Under the pieces are notes generated by a model that saw only the letters and a program-made list of their open reading frames with translations, did no database searches and was not told the origin of the DNA. Below are positions 50,701-62,700 of a stretch of DNA of 64,000 nt, in pieces; within the stretch, counting starts at the first letter, position 1, and each line of letters opens with the position of its first letter. The position numbers and the translations under genes are program-made. The DNA comes from Nageia nagi (Eukaryota; Pinophyta): positions 125,054,001 to 125,118,000 of the forward strand of contig JBITNC010000001.1 in NCBI GenBank assembly GCA_050084985.1. The letters run 5' to 3'.

Positions 50701-53700
50701 ATATTTGCTTATGATCAGACATTGGAGACCTTGTTGCTAAGGATGGAGTTGCGCATCTGGTTTGGCATTGCTTGAGGACAAGCAATTTTGAGTGGGGAAG
50801 ACTTGTAACATCCCTATTTTTGCATGCTTTCCACATTTTTTGTTTTGAAGATGATATGGCCTATTTGGAGGAGTGCATCCCATGTCCAGGAGTGATGTGT
50901 CATTATTTAGAGGAGACTTGGCATTTAGAGGAGGATTTGTGATATGTTAGAGCTTCTCATGAGATTGGTGGGGACCTTGGAGAGGTTTGGAGTCTCATGG
51001 AGGGCCATCTAGCTATGCACACATGGAGTGCTCCTCTCATTTGCATTGTTATGACTAATCTAACTGCTAAGGGTGTGACGTCCCTCTCCTAGGAATGTGT
51101 GACCGTGATTTAATTAATTTAGGAGTATTTCATTGTATTTAGGAGTGATGCTTATATTTTTATATTTAATGGGACTTTATTGACAATTATGACCCTTGAA
51201 AGAGTATTAATCCTCTTTTAAGTGAAACGTCCCATATCTAGGTGTAATTTTGTATTTTTGAGGCATTAATTTATGCTCACTTCTAATCATGTGGTGTAGA
51301 TCTCTAGGTGTGATTTTTCTACTTCCTTAGTGGCATTGTGAGATCCTAGGTGTGGTGTCCTGTTGTGCATGACTTCGGGATGAGATCTAGAGCCCAAAAT
51401 GGGACATTCAACTATATGAGGGTGTGGCGCATCATTTGGAGGACATCTTTGCTATCTATCATCATCTTTCTTGAGACATGGCCACCAAGTTAGATTCTTC
51501 CCTTGCTATGGACGAAAACTTGCAATGAGGAAGTTTCTTGGGGACGAAAACCCTCATGAAGCTTTTTGTGAACCAAGGGTGAAAACCCTTGTTTTCATAG
51601 GAGTGAATTCCTCACAAGATTTACGGGGTGCTCCAGAGCAATTGTGTTCTAGAGATTAGATGCAGCCTTCAGAACTAGTTACTTGTACCCTTTGGAAGGT
51701 TCATCCAACTAGAAGAGGTGTGTCCAATTAGTGGTAGTCGTGCATCCTGCTTGGAAGGACAATTTCCGGAGATTCTTAGCTTTGTAGTGGTTCATGTAGT
51801 TCTGGGAGCATTTTGAGCACTTTTGTAGTAGACCTAGTCATCTGTAGTTTGGAGTGAGACATCCGACCCTTGAAAAATTTTGAGCATTATTCTTGGTTAC
51901 AACTTGCCCAGTACACTCGAGATGAGTGCTCAAGGAAAGATCTAGGTTTTAGTTTTCTTCCCCTTGGTTTCTCTTTCCTTGGCTGGTCTTCTTCCACTCA
52001 ACACAACTTGTAGTTCTGCAAACTTAATCTTAAACTAAGTTTTTCTTGGTGTGCTTCACAAAATGGCTATGAGTTCACAAGAAAAACGCTTAGTTTTTCT
52101 TCTCCTTTGTTTTTCCTTCTCCAATCAGATTTGGAGCATGAGAAATTAATCTCAAATAAAACAAGGATCTTCCAAAATACTTTGATACCATATCAAAAAT
52201 GAGTGAGCCAAGAGAGCAACCTTCATTAATGAGAAAGATGGTTTAAATACAAAGAGTCTCAGTAGTCACATTCTTATAGAATAATGGCTTATTAAACTAC
52301 CACAAACCCAAAATATTTATTTAACAGTTGTAATAATGCTAATGTATTTATTTGAATAACTAGGTTATACTAGATACTAAAGTATCTAATATTTAGTTTA
52401 TTATTTATTGTAACAACATGCTAAAAAAGTGTTAGTTACTAGTTACTACATATCAATGATATATCAAACTATAAAATCAACATCAAAGTACTAGAACAAT
52501 GATGTTGACAAAGAGAAATAAGGTTATTCTACACAAAATGAAAAACAATGTATTAAAATATGTCCAATTTTTTTGTCAACATAATGAAAGATAGATTAAT
52601 CATTAATAATTACTTGCAATATTGAATGTAGCAATAGGAACATGAGGAATTTTCAAGACAAGATATAGGGAAGATTTATCTAAAGGTTACAGATTGAAGG
52701 CGGGTTGATGGCCAACTTCTAATCTTGGAGAACGAATGTGGACATTTTGGAGCAATTGAATGATAAATTCAAAATATATTGAGTTGGATTAGGCTTTTAG
52801 GGCTAGTTTCAAGTCAATCGGGCTCAAGGACCAAATCACCCAAGTTTTGCGATTGAGGTCCCATAACACTCACATTTTCTAGGATCTAGGGTCCCAAATG
52901 TGAATGTGTTGGGCCTTGAGAGTTTTTGGTGTGCAGTAGGTGTCTTTGTTGCTTGGTGAAATTCCACTTTGACACTTGTAAAGTGACTTGAGGAAAAGCT
53001 TGGAAGAATATGATCATTCTTGCATTAGATATTAGCACTATAACATGCCAAGATGATTAACTCATGTACTTCAGAGGTGCTTAATTTCAAGACTCTTTAT
53101 ATGAAATGTGTCGTTTTCTTTTTCTATATATAATGTTTGAAAACTCTAATTTTATATGCACCTAGGTGTAAGTATCTAGGCCACTATGCACATAAGATAA
53201 TACAAATTAAAAATATCACTTAAGTTATTTCAAAATAGACCTAAGGATGCCTAAAATTGACTATTAGCATAAATTTAAAAAACCACTTAAATAAAAACAT
53301 TTTAAATAGCTATAAAGCAATTTCAAGTGTCAACAATTTGCCCCTTTTTAGGCTATGGTTGAGGGAAAAGAACTCAAGACCACATGCTCCAAAATATACA
53401 AAGGATATAGAGCTTGATGAAACCTTGCGCAACTACCACTACTAAGGTCCTGCAAATGTTGCCAGGCCAAAGGACATGAATTCTAGAAACATATAACAAT
53501 CAAAACTATTATGATTTGGCTAGAGACTTGTCCTCACCTCAACGATTGAAAAGAGCAGGCGACACACCATGGACAAGTATCTTCTTTCAAAATAAAACAA
53601 ATGATCTTGAATGGCTTTTTTGCTTTTGTTACATCCCTATTTTTGCATCCTTTCCACATTTTGTGTTTTGAAGATGATGTGGTCTATTTGGAGGAGTGTG

Positions 53701-56700
53701 TCCCACATCCAAGAGTGATGTGTTATTATTTAGAGAAGACTTGGCATTTAGAGGGGGATTTGATATATGTCAAAGCTTCTCATTAGGTTTGTGGGGCCCT
53801 TAGAGAGGTTTGGAGTCTCATGGAGGGCTGTCCAGGTATGCACGCAGGGATCACTCCACTCATTTGAATTATTATGACTTCTCTAGACACCAAGGGTGGG
53901 ACGTCCCTCTCCTTGGGATGTGTGACTGTGATTTAATTAATTTAGGAGTATTTCATTGTACTTAGGAGTGATTTTTATATTTTAATATTTAATGGTACTT
54001 TTATTGACAATTGTGACCCTTCAAAAGAGAATTAATCCTCTCTTAAGTGGGGCATCCCACATCTAGGTGTAATTTGATATTTTTGAGGCATTAATTTATG
54101 CTCTCACTTCTAATCATGTGGTGTAGATCTCTAGGTGTGATTTTTGTACTTAGTGACATTGTGAGATCCTAGGTGTGGCGTCTTGTTGTGCATGACTTCG
54201 GGATGAGATCTAAGCCCCAAAATGGGACATTCAACTATATTAGGGTGTGGCACATCATTTGGAGGACATCTTTGCTATCTATCATCATCTTTCTTGAGAC
54301 TTAGCTGCCAAGCTAGTTTCTTCCTTTGTTGTGGATGAACACCTACAATGAGGATGTTTCTTGGGGATGAAAACCCTTAGGAAGCTTTTTGTGAGCCAAG
54401 GATGAAAACCCTTGTGTTCATAGGAATGAATCCCTCATAGGAGTCACGGGGTGCTCCAAAGCAATTGTGTTCTAGAGAATAGATTGAGCCTTCAGAACCA
54501 GCTACTTATGCCCTTTGGAAGGTTCGTTCAATTAGAAGAGGTGTGTCCAGCTAGTGGTAAAGGTGCGTCCTACCTAGAAGGACAATTTTCGGAGCTTCTT
54601 AGTGGTTTGTGCAATCTTGGGAGCATTGTGAGCACTTTGAGTTGAATTACACCCAATCGTTTGTTGCTTGGAGTGAGACGTCCACCCCTTGGATGAATAT
54701 TTGAGCATTATTCTTGGTTACAAAATTATCATTTATTCCAGATCTGATTTATTTGGCTCAAATCCATTTTGTTGTGGTTTGGAATTGGGTATTTTGAGTA
54801 AAATAATATTTTTGCTAATTTGGAACATTACTGTGGTATCAAAGATGGTTTCCTGCCAGCATGTGTAGTGAGTATTGATGCAATGTACTCACCAGTACTA
54901 TATGAGGAGGAATATGTTAGATCCCAATATTTAGATCTAGCTAGAAGGAGAGGAGATGGATTGGATGGAAGAGAGGCTCGAAGGAGATGCATGACGAAGG
55001 AGAAAGGCATGAGGAAAGTGTTGAAACCTTTAATGATAGAGTTGAGTGGAAATTTGATGCTATGCTTGCCATGATGACAATGTTGTTGGCCAAAATGGAG
55101 TAAGGAGTTATTCATCTAGCTCGAGGAGAGAGTTCGACCAATAGAGATTCCAGTTAACCTGCATTTCAAGGATCCACGTTAGATCTAAAAGGAGAAGAGA
55201 TGTTAGCTATGGAGTCACCTGTGCGTCCACTCCTTGACCTTCTACCACCACTGAGTAGGTCGTCTAGGCCTATGTTCCTAGAAAAAAAGGAAGTAGATCC
55301 GAGTTTTGTGACCCCCTTAGAGTTAAATGCCTTATTCTGAGAGTACCAAAGGAGTGAGGAAGATTTCAAAGCCTCGATCACCTTCTAGAGTTACCTCGAG
55401 ATCTTAGGGAAGAGAGTTGGAGGAGGATGTTTGCCAAGAGGCAACCATGGAGATAGGAGAGATCTGCAATAGAAGATCAGTCAGATGCAAGTTCCAATGT
55501 ATGATAGAAGCATCAAGATGACGACTAGGGCATGGCTACAGAAATTGCACACATACTACACCTTTAGCCCTAGGTTGGAAGAGGATGTGCAGTTTGCGAG
55601 TTTACACTTGGATGGAGTTGGATATGATTGGTGGTTTCATGGCTTAACTACATTAGTCCATAAATCCGTGCGTACTTTTGGGAAGTTTAGCTGAAGAGTC
55701 GTGAAACTTTTTTATCAAAAGGATGAAGATATTGTTGGGATCTAGCATCAATGAGGCAAAAGAGTAATGTGGTGGCCTACATTGCCGAGTTTCAATGGAT
55801 CTCAGTTATGGTGCCAAACATTTGTGCCAAACATTTCAAAGAAGAGGGTGATGATTTTGTTCATGATGGAGCCATTGAGGGGCATGGTGAAGGCATATTC
55901 TCCCACTTCACTACAAGATTTCATTAGAAGGCCATTTACCTTGGAGCTTGCCATGATGAGATACATACCCGCTATTCCAACAAGATCTGGGACATCTTGG
56001 CCTTTGTAGAGGAATGCTTTTTACACTAAGAAGAGTTCATCCAATTTCCAGAGGAGTCAATAAATTGTTGCAGTCAAAAAGATGGATGAGGCTACTAGGA
56101 ACGATTGAGGCAGAAGAAGTTGTGTTTTTCTTACAGGAATCCATAGGAGCTGGGTCACCATTTCCTTGGCAAGGGATCGTTCCATTATGTTGAGGTGATT
56201 TCGGATGATAAGGAGTCCGAGATGGAGCTATATTTGGAGGAGTTTGAGAAACTAGATCCAGTGTGTGCGGAGTCAAAACAACTAGATCTAGGGTGTTCGC
56301 ATCATGGCAATGGGAACGTTAGGGGTGGCACATTGGCTACAATTTCTGGTGTGTCTAAGTACCTAAATGTTTGGGCGCAAGGAAAGACAGTTGGAGAGGA
56401 TGTGATTTTCCTTATTGATGATGGGGCAACCCACAATTTCATTGATGAGGGATTAATAGCAAAAGACAAATCTCCTAGTTGAGGATTTTGTTGGATTCAG
56501 GGTGGCGAATGCCAACGAGTAGATCTCTCCTTGTGACAAAGTGGTGAAAAAACTTGGAGTTAGATTAGAAGATCGTGTGGTGAGAGATGACTTCTATGTC
56601 TTTCTGATGGGTGGATCTCATCATGTGGTGCTTGGAGTACAATTGTTGTATTCCTTGGGAGAGATCTACTCCAACTATAAGATAACTAGAGAACTAGTTG

Positions 56701-59700
56701 CCAATAGCTTGTAGGAGTGTGAGAAGATGAGATGTAGATGGTTTCACTCATGTCCATGCTTCTTTAGAAGTCATCCCATGAAGAGATTTTATAGGTGCTC
56801 TATTTGGTGTGGGCTGGCTGGGTCACCACAATCATACCAGGCCTAGGTTGCACGTAGTCAGGTCGTTGGGCATGGTCAAGTTGTTCGTTTGGCGGAGTTT
56901 GGTGATTCAGATATGGTCGCCTAGCTCTGGCTAGTTAGACGGTTTGGGCAAGACTTTCTAGACCCCAAAGCCCCATTCGTGTATCAAGCTTGGGGGTGGA
57001 GGCGAGGCGAGGCTTGTGTTCTATAGGTGTGTGTCTCATGTGCTAGTGATGCTAGTGCATGGCTCCTATGGTTGGGAGTGGCCCTATGGAAACATAACGT
57101 CCAACAAGTTGACGACCTCTCATTGCCTTACATTGGATCTTCCATGGTGTAGGCAAAAGCCAGGATAACAGACTAGAGGACCTTCGAGTGTTGATCCATG
57201 TTAGTTGTCTTGGTATCGGGTGATCATGGTTTGGTTGCACCGTGAAGGGTGGCTTAGCTATAACCATTTTAGTTGCTCCAATAGAGCACCTAGAAAATCT
57301 CTTGAGGGGATGAATCTTGAAAAAGCATGGATAGGAGTTGTAACAAGTGTTTCCATTCAAGAATCAAAATCAGATTCTACATTTGCAAGGACAGTTACAC
57401 ACTGAAATTGAAAAATGGTGAAAAACTTGAGTCCTTTCTTCCTAGAGTTGTGGACCTCCATGCCACCCTATTGGCATTAGGAGAGATAGTGGAGGATAAG
57501 CTCCTTGTACCCATTGTCTTGAGAGCACTCCCAGAGACATACCGTACCTTTGTGACAACACCTAACATTGTGAAGCAAACAATTGACTTTGAAGAGTTAG
57601 TAAACATGTTGCAACAAGAAGAAGCTTAACATGTGACTTCCAATGAATAGGAACAAGCCATGATATCTAATCGACAAGGGAAGAAGCCCTTCCAACATAA
57701 AGGCAAAGGCCAAAATTTATCTGTTGTGATGATCCAAAATCAATTTTGGCCACAAATTAGCAATTCTGGACCATCAAGCCTTGATGTCAGGTCTAGGGCA
57801 TCACACATGCACCAACAAACCCTCAGGATGCCAATGTTAGGGTTAGACTATGCAATACACCTCATAAGAATGGAAACATGCCAACGTCTAGCAATTGCAA
57901 GCATACAACAATGAATACAATCCGAGATTGCCAACGTGTGGCTCATACATGCATAATCCAATCTACAATACATTAAAGTGTCATCTCATGATAAATACAA
58001 GTACATACAATCAATGAGATCCAAAGTCGACTGGTTGTATACAAATGATAAACAATAAATGCAATACAATACCAAATCCAATGGGCAATCGTTGGCCTCC
58101 AAGGAGCCAACTAAGGCACAATAATTGATATCTCCAATGCTTGATAAACTACGGAATGTGGGACAAATCTTCCCCCTCAGATCTCGAATCCTCTCCATTG
58201 AAGGAGCCTTCCTCGAACTTTGGTTGACTACTTAATGGTAGAAGTAAACCCTCAGAATGCCATCGAATGGGCAAAAGTGCTCCACCAATGCCGTAGACAA
58301 TTAGGATCGCTCAGTTTAATTGCCCTCTAGACGCTTCGTCTAGGAATGGTTGCTTAGCACTGCTAAGACTTGTGTTCGAAGGATTGTAGTAGAAGTAATA
58401 ATCAATAAGTGGTGTCCAATAATGAAGCTCCAATGTCTATTTATACATTACCTATGTTCGGATCTCACCTAGGAGTCATCCTAGGCCCATCTAATCCAAT
58501 GTTGGGCTTTTGGGGCGCCCAATCACTTAAAGTGCCAATGTGGGGGTCATGATCACTCATAATGCCAATGTGGTGGTCATGATCACTTAAGATGCCAACG
58601 TGCGGTCCCTAGCACTTAAAGTGCCAATGTGGGGGTGTGGGGCCCTCCCCAATGTGGCGCTAGCATGCTGGTGGTCGTCTATCACTCTAATGCATAAATA
58701 TACCTTGGGATTCCCACAATCTGGGATCTTCAATACAATAGATGCCTAATCTACTACTTAGGAGGGAAACGCCGAACTTGGGGCTTACAGTGGGGTCCAC
58801 TTGACCCATTAAGTCTCCTATCCTAAGTTACAACAATACAAATGCGAGTACACCAATAAAGTATAGTACAAGGTGACCAAATCGGTCTTACTAAAAGTAC
58901 AAGTGGGATGCAACATCTGTCCAATGGCAAGCATAAGAAGAGTTGTTTGATTTGTGGAAAGAAAGGGCAGGAATTGTAGTATTGTTGGTACATTTCTTTT
59001 GCTCAAGGTTCTTTGAGCACTAAAAATACAAAACAAAAATGCCGAAATCCTAAGAATCAAGGGGAGTGGATAAATTGAAGACTATTACCATGACGACGAC
59101 AACAAGGCAATGTCGCTAATGATGCTACAGAAGAAGAGGAGAACAATTAAGATTTTGCTTTTACTCATCAAGAAAAACCAAGCACATGATTAGGATTGGT
59201 TTGTTTCCTTGGATGAAAAATCATATCCTTGTCAAGTAGAACTTCCACATGGTAAGGCCATTGGATGCAAATGGGTGTTCAAATCAAAGTACAAGGCTGA
59301 TGGAACACTCAATAAGCAGAAGGCCCAATTATTTGCCAAAGGATATGCACAAGAGGCAGGTCTTGACTATGAGGAAACAATTGCTCCCTCAACCAAGATA
59401 AATATCATCAAAATTGCTTTTGCAATGGCTGCACAATTTGGCTGGAAAGTCCACCAGATGGATGTGAGAATGCCTTCCTAAACGAAGATTTAGAGGAGAA
59501 AGTCTACATGCAACAACTTGAGGGATTTTTTGATGATCCAGGCACAAGAAAGGTGTGTAGTTTGATCAAATCACAAGAAAGGTGTGTAGTTTGATCAAAT
59601 CTCTATATGGTTTGAAGCAGACTCCAAGAGCTTGGTACATCAAAATTGATGAACACCTACTACAACATGGTTTTGTTCGAAGCCCATTTGATCCAAATCT

Positions 59701-62700
59701 CTACCTTCGGAGCTGCCTCTCTTGTTGTTTGAGGACCTAATGTATTATGGGGGTGAATGTTAGAGTAAATAATACATTAGATATTAGATACTTTAGGTAT
59801 CTAGTATAACCTAGTTATTCGGATACATACATTAGCATTATTACTAATGTGAAATAAATATTTAGTGTTTGTGGTAGTTTAATAATCTATTATTCTACAG
59901 GAATGTAAGTCCTGAGACTCTTTGTATTTAAACCATCTTTCTCACTAATGAAGGTTGCTCTCTTGGCTCATTTGATATTATATAACATGGTATGCTTTGA
60001 TTGGCTCACAATGCCTTCTGGTGTACTAATATTTGATTTGTAGAACACGATATAAATATATCATCTGTTTGGTTTCTTTTCACTGCATAGTTTTGGAGGT
60101 TTTTGTGATTATTTTATGCGTAAACTTTCTAGTTTAGTACGATGTTTACAACTTTCAGGGGTTGACCCTTTTTTATTACTCACTCACATCGCCACACAAC
60201 CTTACCTTGCTTCTGACCATATCAATGACAAACACAAATTTACAGGGAGATTTGGGTTGTAAAAAAATGCTATGCTGACACTCTAAAATCTCATTTACCT
60301 ATCTATCTTTCCAGTACTCTTTTAAATTTACATCAAAGATCATTGTAAACAGAATTCAGCCACACTTGGGACAGAATTATCACTTTTATGAACAAAATTA
60401 TCAGAAGGGACAATTGGTTATGGAATAGTTACAACACAGGAGATTTAACACACGTTAAGGCATTAAACATAAGTAACTGGTAGTTGAACAATCTTGAAAA
60501 TGTTTGGCTTCAATGAATTAATTGCGCAATCAGATGACCTGCAGAAGGAAACCTACTGTCACCATTTCTTTTATTTATAAACATGGAAGGACATCTGAGC
60601 AGATTGTTGCAATATGTATAAGAGAAAGCTGGATATTGCAGGTAGCAGAAACAAGGTATTGTAGGAACTTCACTATTTCAATGGTTTGAGGATGACACTC
60701 TTGGCTATTCTTCTAGTTCAACCAGAGTAGTGAAAGCAATGAGAAATACATTAAATATCTGTGCAATCTTGACTACAACATTAATGTTTTAAACACTGAA
60801 ATGGTTGTAAAGAAATCCAGTACCCTCCGGCAACAGACAATAAAACTATTATTGAATTGAGGTGGTCATTCTTCTACAAAGTCTCTTAGTCTCTCAGATG
60901 TTGTATCATTGCGAGTATTGGACTTCAATCTTCTTCAATCTATCTTATTTGTTGAATACCACTAATTTCTTTGGTAGCTAATTATGTTGAACACCAAAAT
61001 GCAAGAGGCATCTAGTGTATATTTTATAATCAAGCTCTTGGCCTATGTACTTTGTTTCATCATGATGATCACAAGAGCATCTGTACTTTATCCTTGGATT
61101 AGATTCTACTATTATTGATTATTTCTTTCCTTCAGGAGTGGAAAAATTGTGTACATGATATTTTTAGTATTCAATGAGATATGAACTGGCATTCAAGAAA
61201 TACATTTTATTTATTTATCAGTTAGAACAGCTTATGGGTAGATTGAACTAGTTAACAAGGTGGAGAAACCACCTAGGGCCATTTCATAAAGATCTAAAAT
61301 GAAATTGTCATTAACTAGTTGAGGCTGCTAGTGATAGTCGAAATCAATGGTTTTGTTTTAGGGGTATGAAACCTAGGAATTTGAATCACCTAAATCTTAT
61401 CATGATGTTTTGAATTTCAAAATGTAAGGGTAAATGGTACTATTATTTTCATTGGGTGGGTTATAGCATGGGGCTCTTTAGTTACAAGTCTTGGTGCATA
61501 CAAAAACAGGGTTGTAAGTTGTTCTGAATGTTTATTGTCATCACGCTTGCATGTCTATAAGGACATTACATATTGGTTTTGACCTTCGTTAATCTTTTTC
61601 TGTATGGTGATTCTCCTTGGACTACATATATCTCCATATTCATCAATCCCATTAAATATCCATTACTTAGCTACTTGCAATATGTTCTTATTGTCTTTAG
61701 TGTTGATTATTATAACAATAAGGATATGAATAGTTCTCATGTGGAATTGTGCTCAAGACCCCGTATGCTGATAATGTAGGATATGATATATGTCAACTAT
61801 TTTTTAATTATTGTCTTCTCTATGAGTTGTTTCATTGTGCTCAAGACCCGTATGCTTTGGTCTTTTCTTTGGTTGAAGAGTACCTACAATAATGTTCTCG
61901 TCTTTTCCAAGATCCCGTTCCTTGTGGCTCATCCTTTCTACCAATTTCATTCCGTGCTTTTCTTCTTCTCCTCTTCGTGGAGACTATTGCAGATAAACTT
62001 GAGTTGGCTTTTTTATTCATCCTTTATCCTCACTTTATCATGTGAAATTCAATTATGCTTTCTTAGCCTTTTAATCCTAGCATTGTTTGCCACCAAAATT
62101 TCACTGATGTATATAATTTCATTTGCAAGACCTTTATTGAGGCTTAAAAGGTTTAAGATACTTTTTCCTTCTTTTCAAGCACTCTCCAATCTCTTTTTCA
62201 TAACCATTGAGAGATCCAAGGATATAGTTTATTTTGCTTATTTCTTGGTCTTACTTTTCATAGAGGCTTCTCTCTTCTCTTCTGTGACTTCTTTCCTTCT
62301 AAATTTATCTACAAATGCTTCTTCTGCCTCATGCTGGTTTCTTCTACAATTTATGAATTGGTCTTCCCTGCACCACATACAGGCTTCTCCTTAATATATA
62401 TATTATCATCATGACCATGGGTATACAACTGACATAAAAAATTAGACTTTTGTCACCTTACTATAGTATAAGATAAAGCTAAGCCCAATGTGGTTTTCTT
62501 TGCCACCATCATTCTTATTGTGTGATGCACATGGGTATGACGACTAACATTGACAATAGTTTCTTGCATCTATTGCCATTGCTCTATATCACAATTACTC
62601 AAAAATAAAAACTGCAGCATGATTAACGCAGTTTTCACTTTTTATCAATGAGTCTTATTATTCTACAATGTCAAATTCATCATTATTATCTCCTGCTTCC

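Larger units (their letters stand above)
57310..59987 (+). mobile_element. Internally deleted Ty1/copia element with a nested solo LTR
   Basis: Holds gag (57327-57720), a zinc knuckle resuming after the solo LTR (58940-58985), part of RT (59170-59700), a purine tract (GTATTATGGGGGTGAA, 59742-59757) and a 3' LTR (59758-59987). Protease, integrase, RNase H and the 5' LTR are missing. Reads in the same direction as MSH1. Confidence 0.8.
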
